A stretch of 64,000 nucleotides of DNA from assembly GCA_964546935.1 (NCBI GenBank), contig CAZJLJ010000004.1, positions 26,141-90,140 of the forward strand, given 5' to 3'. A program made the translations under genes and the position numbers. Position 1 is the stretch's first letter. Each line of letters begins with the position of its first letter. Positions 42,380 to 51,751 of this stretch are shown here, piece after piece. Under the pieces are notes generated by a model. It saw only the letters and a program-made list of their open reading frames with translations. It ran no database searches and was not told where the DNA came from. The stretch comes from JALYTY01 sp964546935 (lineage in GTDB: Bacteria; Vulcanimicrobiota; Vulcanimicrobiia; Vulcanimicrobiales; Vulcanimicrobiaceae).

Positions 42380-43417
42380 ATGACAACCGAACTCGCCTCA
42401 AAACTCGACGACCTGCGCGACCGCTTCACCGCCGCCTTAAGTGCTGTGGCCGATGAGCGTGCACTAGACGCAGTGCGCGTCGCCTACCTCGGCCGTAGCG
42501 GTGAGGTGACGGCGCTGCGGCGCGGCATCGGCCAGTTGCCCGCGGAAGAGCGCCGCGACGCCGGCAAAGTAATCAACGAGGCCGTGGAGCGCATGGAGAG
42601 CGCGCTCACGGATGCCGCGTTCGCCCTTGAGTCACGCGCCTTCGACACAGAGCTCTCCGAGAAGATCGACGTCACGTTCCCAGCGATCCCGGCCGAAATG
42701 GGGACGATGCATCCGGTCCGCCGCGTTTTGCGCGACGCGACGGCGTACTTCGAGCGGCACGGATTCGCCGTGGTCCTGGGCCCAGAGATCGAGCCCGACT
42801 ACTACGCATTCGATGCGCTTAACATTCCGGCGAGCCATCCGGCCCGCGAAGGATTCGATTCGTTCTGGATCACCGACTCATCGCTGCTGCGTCCGCACAC
42901 GTCGCCAATGCAGATTCGGACGATGGAAAACTACAAGCCTCCGATCGCAGTAGTGGCTCCCGGAAAATGCTATCGCCGCGATGCCGTTGATGCGCGTCAT
43001 CTCTTCCAGTTCCATCAAATCGAAGGGCTGTTGGTCGCGGAGGGCATCCACTTCGGCCATCTGAAGGGCATGCTCACCGGACTTTGCCGCGAGATCTTCG
43101 GCCCCGATCAACGCGTGCGGTTTCGCCCGTCGTTCTTTCCGTTTACCGAACCGAGCGCAGAAGTGGACACAACCTGTCCCAAGTGCAAGGGAGAATCACG
43201 CGCGTGCAACATGTGCGGCGGTTCCGGCTGGATCGAGCTCGGTGGCGCGGGGATGGTGCATCCAAACGTCCTTAACGAAGTCGGCTACGATCCCGGCGTT
43301 TACACCGGATGGGCGTTCGGCTTCGGCATCGAGCGGCTCGGTTTAACGAAATACGATATCGACGACATTCGCCGCTTCGTCGAAAGCGATCCCGATTTTC
43401 TGCAACAACTCGCCTAA
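42380..43417 (+). CDS. pheS: Phenylalanine--tRNA ligase, alpha subunit
   Basis: Catalytic subunit of the (alpha-beta)2 class II synthetase. The 345-residue protein has an N-terminal coiled coil and class II motifs: motif 1 HPVRRVLRDATAYFERHGF, motif 2 APGKCYRRDAVDARHLFQFHQIEGL, and motif 3 GWAFGFGIERLGLTKYDIDDIR. RPSFFPFTEPSAEVD is the Phe-binding segment. A four-Cys insertion (CPKCKGESRACNMCGGSGW) may bind zinc, as seen in some bacterial PheS. Confidence 0.97.
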   Translation: MTTELASKLDDLRDRFTAALSAVADERALDAVRVAYLGRSGEVTALRRGIGQLPAEERRDAGKVINEAVERMESALTDAAFALESRAFDTELSEKIDVTFPAIPAEMGTMHPVRRVLRDATAYFERHGFAVVLGPEIEPDYYAFDALNIPASHPAREGFDSFWITDSSLLRPHTSPMQIRTMENYKPPIAVVAPGKCYRRDAVDARHLFQFHQIEGLLVAEGIHFGHLKGMLTGLCREIFGPDQRVRFRPSFFPFTEPSAEVDTTCPKCKGESRACNMCGGSGWIELGGAGMVHPNVLNEVGYDPGVYTGWAFGFGIERLGLTKYDIDDIRRFVESDPDFLQQLA

Positions 43418-43441
43418 CGAAAGCGATCCCGTTTAAATCAT

Positions 43442-45802
43442 ATGCGCGTTCCGATTAGCTGGTTGCGTGAATACGTCGATTTGCCCGCCGATTCGCAAAG
43501 TATTGCGGATCGTTTGGCTTCGCTTGGATTTCCCGTCGAAGAGATCGAGCATCGTCCGCATATCAGCGGCGTTGTCGTCGGCAAGATCGTAGCGATGGAG
43601 AAACATCCGAACGCCGATCGTTTGCACGTGTGCACCGTTGATATCGGAAGTGAGAAGCTAACGATCGCAACCGCGGCGACGAACGTTGCCGCGGGTCAAG
43701 TCATTCCGGTTGCCGCGATCGGCGCGCAACTGCCCCATTTGAAGATCGAACGCCGCAAAATGCGCGGCGTCGAGTCGCAGGGCATGATGTGCTCGGCGGA
43801 AGAGCTTGCTTTACCGCCGGAGTGGTTCGAAGACGGAATCATGCAGCTCGATCCGCAGACGCCGCTCGGAACCGACGTCGTCGAATTCTTCGGTCTGGCC
43901 GACGACGTTCTGGAAGTTGAAGTCACCAGCAATCGCGTCGACGCAATGGCGGTTATCGGACTCGCGCGCGAACTCGCTGCGTCGTATGAAAAGCCGCTTC
44001 GGCTTCCCTCATTCGAGAATCCGGGACGCGATGAAGATACGAGGCCGCAGGCGCCGCTGGTAACGATCGAGACACCGGGATGCAGGCGCTTTGTCGCGCA
44101 ACTTTTCGATAAAGTGAAAGTCAAACCCGCGCCTGCGTGGATGCGCATCCGCCTTGCGCTCGCGGGACAACGGCCGATCAACAATCTCGTCGACATTTCG
44201 AACTACGTGATGTTCGAAGTGGGTCAGCCGCTGCATTTCTACGACGCAGCAAAGGTTGAAGACCATCATTTTATTGCGCGCGACGCACGTCAAGGTGAAA
44301 AGCTCACGACGCTCGACGGCGCGGAACACGAACTCAAACCGCCGTTTCTCGTGATTGCCGATCCACAAAAGCCACTCGGATTAGCAGGCCTCATGGGCGG
44401 CGCTCAGAGCGAAGTTCAGGAGAGCACTAACGCGATTCTCCTCGAGTCTGCAAATTTCGAAGGCGCCCGCATTCGACGCATGAGCGCGCAAATCGGCTTG
44501 CGAACCGAAGCATCAACCCGCCACGAAAAGAACCTTGCGCCCGCGCTTGCAGACATGGGCGCCGCTCGCGCCGCGCAGTTACTGATCGATGTCGGCGCGC
44601 ATGCGTACCGTCCGCATCCCTTCGGAGAGCCGCTCGTGGATCCGGCGCCGATCACGCTTCAACCGCAGTATGTTGAGCGATTGCTCGGTATTGCGCTCCC
44701 CGAAGCGCGCATTGCGTCGGATCTCGAACGGCTCGGATGTACCATTGTTCACGACGGCACAACGATGTCCGTAATACCGCCGGCTTGGCGTCGCGATCTT
44801 GCTATCGCGGCCGACCTCGTTGAAGAGATCGCGCGAATGGAAGGCTACGACAATATCGAGCCGGTCATGCCCGACATTCCGGCGCACGACATTCCGAGCG
44901 AGCAATACATTCTCGAAAACCGGGTTGCGGATACGTTGAACACGCTTCGCTACCATGAGATTCTGACGTACTCGCTTCATGGTGCACAAATTTTGGAAAA
45001 GGTGCGGCGCGCCGGCCTGCAGCTAACCACAGATCCGGTCGAAGTTAAGAATCCTCTCTCCGAGGATCAGCGGTATCTTCGCTCGGCGCTTGGTCCAAAC
45101 ATGATGGAGTATTTCGCGAAAATCGACCGTCCGTACCGCGCTTTTGAAATCGGCCACATTTTCGAGCGGAATAACGGACTTATCAGCGAGCTTGCAACAC
45201 TAATGTTCGCCTTTACGGCGGAGCCGTTGAACGAACCGGCCTGGCATGATTCGCACTTCTTGCGCATCAAAGGCGATGCGGAAGCATTGATTCGGCGCGT
45301 CTGCGGTGTTGAAGTGAGCTGTGCGCCTGACGTTCGCAACGGACTACATCCCGGCAAAACAGCAGTGCTCATGTACGAAGGCCGTGAAGTAGCGGCGATC
45401 GGCAAGGTGGATCCACGGCTTGCGAAATCTTTCGACGTGCGGTTCCCGGCCTATGTTTGCAATATCTATCTAGCTAATCTGCCGGAATATAAAACGCCAA
45501 CCTATCATCCGCCCTCGAAGTACCCGTCCACGTACCGCGATCTCGCGCTGATCGTCGGGCTCGAAGTCACCGCGGAACGGGTTACCGAGGTTACGCGCAA
45601 GGCCATTGGCGAACTCTGCCGCGAAGTGCGCGTGTTTGACGAGTACCGCGGTCCGCAGGTTGGCGAAGGCAAGAAGAGTCTCGCCGTTCGCGTCGTTATC
45701 CAACGCGACGACGCGACGATCACCGACGAAGAAGCCGACGCCGCGATCGCTCGAGCGCTCGATGCCTTGCGCGAAGAGCTAGGCGCAACGATTCGTACGT
45801 GA
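43442..45802 (+). CDS. pheT: Phenylalanine--tRNA ligase, beta subunit
   Basis: A 786-residue beta subunit: N-terminal MRVPISWLREYVDLP, EMAP/tRNA-binding domain (VGKIVAMEKHPNADRLHVCTVDIG, about 38-150), B3/B4 editing region (NNLVDISNYVMFEVGQPLHFYDA), B5 and the C-terminal ferredoxin-like anticodon-binding domain (YPSTYRDLALIVGLEVTAERV). It follows pheS by 24 bases and overlaps cvpA by four. Confidence 0.97.
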   Translation: MRVPISWLREYVDLPADSQSIADRLASLGFPVEEIEHRPHISGVVVGKIVAMEKHPNADRLHVCTVDIGSEKLTIATAATNVAAGQVIPVAAIGAQLPHLKIERRKMRGVESQGMMCSAEELALPPEWFEDGIMQLDPQTPLGTDVVEFFGLADDVLEVEVTSNRVDAMAVIGLARELAASYEKPLRLPSFENPGRDEDTRPQAPLVTIETPGCRRFVAQLFDKVKVKPAPAWMRIRLALAGQRPINNLVDISNYVMFEVGQPLHFYDAAKVEDHHFIARDARQGEKLTTLDGAEHELKPPFLVIADPQKPLGLAGLMGGAQSEVQESTNAILLESANFEGARIRRMSAQIGLRTEASTRHEKNLAPALADMGAARAAQLLIDVGAHAYRPHPFGEPLVDPAPITLQPQYVERLLGIALPEARIASDLERLGCTIVHDGTTMSVIPPAWRRDLAIAADLVEEIARMEGYDNIEPVMPDIPAHDIPSEQYILENRVADTLNTLRYHEILTYSLHGAQILEKVRRAGLQLTTDPVEVKNPLSEDQRYLRSALGPNMMEYFAKIDRPYRAFEIGHIFERNNGLISELATLMFAFTAEPLNEPAWHDSHFLRIKGDAEALIRRVCGVEVSCAPDVRNGLHPGKTAVLMYEGREVAAIGKVDPRLAKSFDVRFPAYVCNIYLANLPEYKTPTYHPPSKYPSTYRDLALIVGLEVTAERVTEVTRKAIGELCREVRVFDEYRGPQVGEGKKSLAVRVVIQRDDATITDEEADAAIARALDALREELGATIRT

Positions 45803-46329
45803 CTTGGCCCGATATTCTGATCGTCGCAGTTCTTCTGATCGCGACGTTCAAAGGCTTCAAACGGGGATTCGTCTCCGAACTAGCGGGCGCGGTCGCCGTA
45901 GTCGCGGCGTTGATAACGCCGTGGTATTACAACGGCATCTTCGATGAGTGGCTCCAGACGACGATTCACCTCGGTCCGGGATCGGCGCACGTCGTCGGAA
46001 TGTTCTTGACCGGATTCGTCACGTATGCAATCGTCGTCGCGGCATCGTGGGTGTTGAACCGCTTCGCCAAACTGCCGCTTATCAATATCGGCAACGCAGC
46101 GGGCGGCGCAATCATCGGCTTTTTAAAGGGAGCCGTATTGTTATGGCTCGTGCTCTTTATCGCGCTCTACTTTCCGCTCTCCCCGGACATCCGTAAGGAT
46201 TTGCACCATTCGCATTTCGCAGCACCGCTCGTTGAACCGGATGCGAATATCGACAAGGCAATTCTCTTAACTATCCCTTGGTTTGCCCGCCCGTTTTTGA
46301 ATCCTTATTTCCAGCGCCATCATGTTTAG
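45799..46329 (+). CDS. CvpA family membrane protein
   Basis: A 176-residue protein with four hydrophobic helices and the CvpA start WPDILIVAVLLIATFKGFKRGFVSELAGAVA. Family members are inner-membrane proteins linked to colicin V export, purine gene clusters or envelope homeostasis. Start GTG 45799 overlaps the pheT stop (GTGA). Confidence 0.85.
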   Translation: MTWPDILIVAVLLIATFKGFKRGFVSELAGAVAVVAALITPWYYNGIFDEWLQTTIHLGPGSAHVVGMFLTGFVTYAIVVAASWVLNRFAKLPLINIGNAAGGAIIGFLKGAVLLWLVLFIALYFPLSPDIRKDLHHSHFAAPLVEPDANIDKAILLTIPWFARPFLNPYFQRHHV

Positions 46330-46367
46330 CGCTACACAACTGTCATTTAGGAGTGTCATGGTGAGCT

Positions 46368-47540
46368 TCAGGATGACAGGACGATGGCCGGAACGGTAGC
46401 GGAGAACTCACGGGTAACCGCGGCGACGCCAGAACCGAGCTGAACGCGAGCGCCCACGTCGGATAACGCAAGTTCGATTGCGCCGACGGCACCGATGATA
46501 TCGTGCTCGTTGATGTCGCCCATCGTCCCCATGCGAACGATCTTTCCGGTCAACTCGCCCTGTCCGCCGGAGAGAACGACGCCGTAGCGCTCGCGTAAGC
46601 GTTTCAAAAACGCGGCGGCATCAATGCCCTCGGGCGGAGCAGCCGCGACCACCGTTACGGAATGCGCGTTCGGCTGCGAGAAAATTGCAAAGCCGAGCGC
46701 TTCGAATGCCGCACGAATCGCACGTGCGTTGCGGGCGTGACGCTCGAACTGCGCTTCTAAGCCGGTCTTGTGGTAGAGTCCAAGCGCAACATCCAGCGCA
46801 AAGAAAACCGAGATTGGCGGAGTCCACGCCGTCTGTCCTTTTTGCGCAAACTCGCGCGCCTTTAGCAAATCGAAATAAAAGCGCGGCGCTTTGGAGGCTT
46901 CGATAGCTTTCCAAGCGCGTTCGCTTACCGCTACCATAGCGATTCCAGGAGGCGCCGCGAGCGCTTTTTGCGATGCGGTCACAACGACGTCGTATCCCCA
47001 TTCGTCCATCGCGAAAGGTGCCGCGCCCAGACCGCTGACCGAATCGACGATGGTGAGCGCGCCGTGATCCCCGATTGCGCGTGCGATTGCCGCCATGTCG
47101 TTTTGCGAGCCCGTCGAGGTTTCGTTGTGCGTCAACAAAATGCCGCGAATTTTACGTTCCGTGTCGGCTTTCAACCGCGCCGCCAGCGCTTGCGGATCGA
47201 GCGCTGCACCGAGCGGCGTGTCTAACACCTCGACGTTGCATCCAAAGGTGCGAGCGATTGCGCCGAGACGCTTGCCGAACACGCCGATCGGGCACGACAG
47301 CACTACGTCACCCGGAGAAAAGACGTTTGCAACCGCTACTTCCAGCCCGCCTGTTCCGGAGGATCCGAAGAACAGCACGTCGCTGCGCGAGCCGAAAATC
47401 GGTTTCATTCCTCGCTCCAGACGCGCCAGCAGCTCTCCAAACTCCGCGCCGCGATGATTGATCATCGGCCGTGCCGACGCTTCGAGAACGGGTTGCGCAA
47501 CGGGAACGGGCCCTGGAAGCAATAGCAGCGTCTTCTTCAT
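46368..47540 (-). CDS. Class V aminotransferase (alanine/serine--glyoxylate type)
   Basis: A 390-residue PLP enzyme. LLLLPGPVPVAQPVLEAS at the N-terminus, SSGTGGLEVAVANVFSPGD, LLTHNETSTGSQND, VDSVSGLGAAPFAMDEWG and the cofactor lysine in VTASQKALAAPPGIAM define the serine-pyruvate/alanine-glyoxylate aminotransferase family. A glyoxylate-consuming role would fit the isocitrate lyase elsewhere in the window. Start ATG 47540 lies just after AGAGGTGG; ATG 47561 is possible. It is divergent from selD across about 50 bases. Confidence 0.9.
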   Translation of the reverse strand: MKKTLLLLPGPVPVAQPVLEASARPMINHRGAEFGELLARLERGMKPIFGSRSDVLFFGSSGTGGLEVAVANVFSPGDVVLSCPIGVFGKRLGAIARTFGCNVEVLDTPLGAALDPQALAARLKADTERKIRGILLTHNETSTGSQNDMAAIARAIGDHGALTIVDSVSGLGAAPFAMDEWGYDVVVTASQKALAAPPGIAMVAVSERAWKAIEASKAPRFYFDLLKAREFAQKGQTAWTPPISVFFALDVALGLYHKTGLEAQFERHARNARAIRAAFEALGFAIFSQPNAHSVTVVAAAPPEGIDAAAFLKRLRERYGVVLSGGQGELTGKIVRMGTMGDINEHDIIGAVGAIELALSDVGARVQLGSGVAAVTREFSATVPAIVLSS

Positions 47541-47593
47541 AGGCCACCTCTTCTGCAGCATGACCCGCCCGCCTGGTGTTGTATAGCGCAGAT

Positions 47594-48631
47594 ATGGAAT
47601 CGAATACGCACGTGCGGTTGACCGCGCGTTCGTCGTGCGCCGGTTGAGCAAGTAAACTCGGCTCCGCCGAGCTGGCGCAGGTCTTGCGCCGCTTGCCCGC
47701 AACCGCAAACGACCGGGTCCTGGTCGGCTTCGAAACAAACGACGATGCCGGCGTCTTCGTGCTGCGCGAAGATCTGGCGCTTGTGCAAACCGTCGATTTC
47801 TTTACGCCGATCGTCGACGACCCTTTCGATTTCGGGCGTATTGCTGCCGCAAACGCACTATCCGACGTTTATGCAATGGGCGGCACACCTGTGTCCGCGC
47901 TCAACATCGTTGCGTTTCCCGAGGACTTAGATCTTTCGATTCTCGAGCAAATTCTTGCAGGCGGCGCAACCATTGCACGACAAGCCGGCGTTGCGATAAT
48001 CGGAGGACACACGATAAAAGACGACGAGCCGAAATACGGCATGGCCGTAACCGGCACGATCGATCCTCAACGCATCGTTACGAACGCGGGCGCGAAGCCG
48101 GGCGACCTTTTGGTGCTCACAAAACCGCTTGGAACCGGAATATTGGCTACTGCGCTCAAGCGCGATCGCATCAACGAATCAGAAATACAACACGCGATCG
48201 GATGGATGACAACGTTAAACGATAAAGCTTCGCTCGCAATGCTGGCCGCCGGCGCGCACGCCGCGACCGACATAACCGGATTCGGTTTACTGGGTCATGC
48301 GGCGGAGCTCGCACGTGCGTCCTCCGTTCGCATCGCAATCGACTCGGAAGCCATTCCGGTAATGCCGTTTGTGCGAGATCTCGTTCGCGAAGGCACCGTT
48401 CCCGGCGGATCGACCGACAATGCAAACCTCCATCGCCAATTCACAACCTTCGATCCGTCGGTCGGTGAAACAACCCGCACGATTTTGTCCGACGCACAGA
48501 CTTCCGGCGGTCTTTTGATTGCCGTCACGCCCGGCAACGTGTCTCAGCTGCTCGAAGATTTGCGCAACGCCGGCGCGCTCGACGCCATAGTGGGCGAAGT
48601 TCAGGAAGGCAGCGGCATCGTGGTCGCATGA
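47594..48631 (+). CDS. selD: Selenide, water dikinase, itself a selenoprotein (in-frame TGA at 47645)
   Basis: Makes selenophosphate, the selenium donor for Sec-tRNA and selenouridine. The frame opens at ATG 47594 and reads MESNTHVRLTARSSCAG, then TGA (47645-47647), then ASKLGSAELAQVLRRLP. The TGA sits exactly at the catalytic Cys17 of E. coli SelD, with Lys20 kept three residues on, so it should encode selenocysteine (residue 18). A stem-loop follows at 47657-47671. The remaining 327 residues are complete: GFETNDDAGVF, VDFFTPIVDDPFDFGRIAAANALSDVYAMGG, GGHTIKDDEPKYG, TDITGFGLLGH and DAQTSGGLL. Length 345 is normal. Starting at TTG 47684 would lose the catalytic site. Confidence 0.9.
47657..47671 (+). 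promoter_or_regulatory. Candidate bacterial SECIS hairpin in selD
   Basis: CTCGGC (47657-47662) pairs with GCCGAG (47666-47671), beginning nine bases after the TGA. If only CTCG/CGAG pair, the apical loop is GCTCCGC with a leading G, as preferred by SelB. Distance and size fit bacterial SECIS elements, but the fold has not been computed. Confidence 0.55.
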
Positions 48632-49602
48632 GAAGCGATTTCGAAGCGCGCCGGCGATTGAACGATCCGGTCGCCGCGCTGCCGTTCGATTTGAGTTTGC
48701 ATCTTGCCGTGGCGCTTCGGGACGCTTGCGAATTGCAAATTCCCGAGATCTTCACTGATCTGGCCGTTTGGGCGCAAACGACGCTTACTTTTCGCGGCTT
48801 TCCGCCGTCGGCCGTATTTCAAGTAATCGCGGGCATGCGTAAGAACGTCGTGGCGTACGTTCCGAGCAATGCAACGGAGGCCGCCCGTACGATTCTAGAA
48901 AACGTTGAAAAGCAACTATTACGCGGGTCTTCCGCTGAGAGTCCCTCGATCGAAGAAAACAGACTCCTGGACACGCGTGCACGCCGCTTCTTCGAAGCCA
49001 TCTTTGAGGGCGATGAATCCGCCGCGTCGCGTGAAGTGCTTTTCTCTGTTGCCGAAGGGCGAAGAATCGTCGACGTCTATCAACAGATGCTCACCCCGGC
49101 GCTCCATGAAACGGGCAGGCTCTGGCAACGCAACGAGCTTTCCATTTCGAAAGAACACAGCATGACCGCCGTAACGGAAAGAGTTATGGCTCAGCTGATC
49201 GAGTTAACCCCAACGCGTCCGCATCGCGAATTCTCGGTGGTATCGTGCGCGCCCGAGAATGCGCAACATCAAATCGGCGCGCGCATGGTGGCCGATGCCT
49301 TTGCACTTGCGGGCTGGCATTCCACGTATCTAGGGGGAAACGTCCCACTCGAGGATTTACTCGCTTATCTGGACGACGTCTCCGTAGACGTGCTCGCGCT
49401 TTCCGCGACGCTTGGACGCGATTTAATGCCGATCCGCAGCCTCATCTCCGAACTCGAAAATCGCCCGCTCTCCCCCGTCGTCTTGGTCGGGGGCCGCGCA
49501 TTCGCGCTTCATCCCATGCTTTGGCGACAGATCGGCGCCGACGGCTATGCAGTGACGCCAATGACGGCGGTCGCGTTAGCCGGTGAACTGCTTTCGGAGT
49601 GA
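48628..49602 (+). CDS. Cobalamin-binding sensor-like protein (no catalytic or HTH domain)
   Basis: A 324-residue protein. The middle (about 140-200) is a B12-binding cap with the signature LSISKEHSMTAVTERVM, and the C-terminal half is a Rossmann-like B12-binding domain with QHQIGARMVADAFALAGWHSTYLGGNVP, in which His is the expected cobalt ligand. The N-terminal 100 residues are helical and unassigned. There is no DNA-binding or methyltransferase domain, so a B12-dependent (possibly light) sensor or regulatory partner is inferred. Its ATG overlaps the selD stop (ATGA). Confidence 0.8.
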   Translation: MRSDFEARRRLNDPVAALPFDLSLHLAVALRDACELQIPEIFTDLAVWAQTTLTFRGFPPSAVFQVIAGMRKNVVAYVPSNATEAARTILENVEKQLLRGSSAESPSIEENRLLDTRARRFFEAIFEGDESAASREVLFSVAEGRRIVDVYQQMLTPALHETGRLWQRNELSISKEHSMTAVTERVMAQLIELTPTRPHREFSVVSCAPENAQHQIGARMVADAFALAGWHSTYLGGNVPLEDLLAYLDDVSVDVLALSATLGRDLMPIRSLISELENRPLSPVVLVGGRAFALHPMLWRQIGADGYAVTPMTAVALAGELLSE

Positions 49603-50969
49603 GAGCGGCAATACGCTCGAGTCCCGCGTACCCGTGGTACGCGATCGCGGTAATCATGCTCGGCAGCATGATGGGTACGCTCGACGCATCGATCGCAAAC
49701 GTGGCCATGCCCACGATAGCACGAGCTTACGGGCACTCCGTCGACGACGGAGAGTGGATCTTACTCTCGTTCATGCTCGTAACCGCGTCAACGCTGGTGT
49801 TGTTCGGACGGCTCGGCGATATGTTCGGACAGAAACGAATCTATCTCACCGGGTTTGCAATATTTGGCCTCGGGTCGCTGGCGTGTTCTTTTAGTCCATC
49901 GCTCGGTTTTCTGATCGGAGCGCGAGTGGTGCAAGCATTGGGCGCATCCATGCTTGTCTCTTCGAATCAAGCCTTGATCGTCGATACGTTTCCAGCCGGC
50001 ATGCGCGGGCGCGCAATTGGAATGAACGGCTCCGCCGTCGCCGTCGGGCTTTCGACGGGTCCGGTGCTCGGTGGTGCGATCGTTACGTTCGCTCATTGGC
50101 ACTGGATCTTTTTGATCAATGTTCCGATTTCGATAGTCGCCCTGATCGCGGGAGCAATCGTTTTGAAGCCGACGCCCGCACGAGGCCAAGGATTCGATCC
50201 ACTCGGCGCATCGCTTTCCGTCGCCGGACTCTTCTCACTCTCGCTTGCGCTTTCTCGCGCGCACGTTTGGGGTTGGAGCTCGCCTTATACCATCGGGCTG
50301 CTGATTGCTTCAGTAGTTCTGCTCAGCGTCTTTGTATATGTAGAAAAGCGCGTACCATACCCGACGTTGGATTTGAGCCTCTTCAAGAACCGCGTTTTTG
50401 CGTTCTCGGTTTTGGCCGCGTTCGTGTTTTTTGTGGCGTACTCCGGGATCATCTTTATCGTGCCGCTTGCAGCACAAACAACGCTTGGAGCAACTCCACT
50501 GCAGGCCGGATTTCTGTTATTGCCCATTACGGTGATGAACATCGTGCTTGCACCGGTTGCCGGAGCGCTCTCGGATCGAATTCCGGTGCGCATCGTTTCG
50601 ACTTTCGGCGCTTGCGTAGTCGCAATCGGCGCGTTCATTCTTTCGCGTTTGCCGCCTTATCCCGCAACATCGCAAATCGTGCTTGCGATGATGTTGACGG
50701 GGTTTGGAACCGCGGTCTTCAGCCAGCCCAACAACAGTGCGATCATGGGCTCCGCTCCGGAGAACCGGCGCGGCATCGCGGCCGGCACGCTGGCGACAGC
50801 GCGCACTAGCGGGCAACTTTTGGGCGTCGCTACGAGCGGTGCCGTTTACTTCGCTCGTGCTATCCAACTAGGACCGCTTGGTAAGAGCTTCGTCCCTGCA
50901 ACCACCTACTTTGCCGTTGTTGCAGCAATTATGGTAGTGGTAGCCGGTATTTCATGGATTCGCGAGTAG
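49599..50969 (+). CDS. DHA2-type MFS exporter
   Basis: A 456-residue polytopic membrane protein of the EmrB/QacA family. Motifs are MLGSMMGTLDASIANVAMP (helix 1, with the Asp typical of DHA2), LFGRLGDMFGQKRIYL (MFS motif A) and LGASMLVSSNQALIVDTFP plus GPVLGGAIV (motif C). It has about 14 helices. Start GTG 49599 overlaps the B12-protein stop (GTGA). Its substrate is unknown. Confidence 0.9.
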   Translation: MRAAIRSSPAYPWYAIAVIMLGSMMGTLDASIANVAMPTIARAYGHSVDDGEWILLSFMLVTASTLVLFGRLGDMFGQKRIYLTGFAIFGLGSLACSFSPSLGFLIGARVVQALGASMLVSSNQALIVDTFPAGMRGRAIGMNGSAVAVGLSTGPVLGGAIVTFAHWHWIFLINVPISIVALIAGAIVLKPTPARGQGFDPLGASLSVAGLFSLSLALSRAHVWGWSSPYTIGLLIASVVLLSVFVYVEKRVPYPTLDLSLFKNRVFAFSVLAAFVFFVAYSGIIFIVPLAAQTTLGATPLQAGFLLLPITVMNIVLAPVAGALSDRIPVRIVSTFGACVVAIGAFILSRLPPYPATSQIVLAMMLTGFGTAVFSQPNNSAIMGSAPENRRGIAAGTLATARTSGQLLGVATSGAVYFARAIQLGPLGKSFVPATTYFAVVAAIMVVVAGISWIRE

Positions 50970-51751
50970 GGTCGTCCGGGCGAGGTTTTGATTTAACGCC
51001 CGCATTTGCGATTACGGTCCTGATCTTCGTCGCCATTGCGATGAGTCAATTTTCGCGTTCCTGGGGTGACGCCGCGCAAGGATTACTCATCTTCGAGCGG
51101 GCGCAGAAAGACCTCTACGTCGATGCCGACCTCGTTCTGCAATCGAAGAATGTCGCAGTCGCCGAGCCTCTGGCGCAGCAACTACGCGAGCAAACCGTTC
51201 TCGTTGTGACGCGCACTACGAGACACCACGAGATTCAGGGAACCGGTGTAATCGTTGGAGCGCGTGGAAACGACCTTGCGATCCTTACCGCGCGACACGT
51301 CGTCGCCTATGCGGGCCGCCGCTCCGTCATGTTCGCATCTCACGACGCCTCGATCGTGCATCGCCTAATCATCGATGACAAAGACGACCTCGCTTTACTT
51401 TGGGTTCCCGCGATTCCGGGCACCTATACCAGAACGCGAATCGCGAAGGATGATTTTGCCACGGGGGACCGGTTTGTCGTAATGGGGCACCCGGGCGATC
51501 GTGTATGGGCGGCAACTCCCGGCATCGCCGAGCACCACGAGCATCTTACACTTCTCTTTTGTCCGAAGTGCGACCGCGGCGACTCAGGCGCCGGCGCGTA
51601 CGATATGCACGGGGTTTTGCACGGCCTCGTAACGCAAAAACTGTTCATTACAGCTCCCGCCGCACATCGGGATCGTTACGTTTCGGTTACGGCGTTTTCG
51701 ACCGTACGCTCGAATCGAATTCGCGCTTTTCTTTCAAAGAATCACGTTTAA
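50954..51751 (+). CDS. Membrane-anchored trypsin-like serine protease
   Basis: A 265-residue protein with one N-terminal membrane anchor (FAITVLIFVAIAMSQF) and an S1/trypsin-like domain outside. Triad residues are His in ILTARHVVAYAG, Asp in DDKDDLALLWV and Ser in CDRGDSGAGAYD; a CPKC pair before the Ser loop may form a disulfide or bind metal. It overlaps the exporter gene by 16 bases and closes the selD operon. Similar to DegP-like proteases but without PDZ domains. Confidence 0.82.
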   Translation: MDSRVGSSGRGFDLTPAFAITVLIFVAIAMSQFSRSWGDAAQGLLIFERAQKDLYVDADLVLQSKNVAVAEPLAQQLREQTVLVVTRTTRHHEIQGTGVIVGARGNDLAILTARHVVAYAGRRSVMFASHDASIVHRLIIDDKDDLALLWVPAIPGTYTRTRIAKDDFATGDRFVVMGHPGDRVWAATPGIAEHHEHLTLLFCPKCDRGDSGAGAYDMHGVLHGLVTQKLFITAPAAHRDRYVSVTAFSTVRSNRIRAFLSKNHV

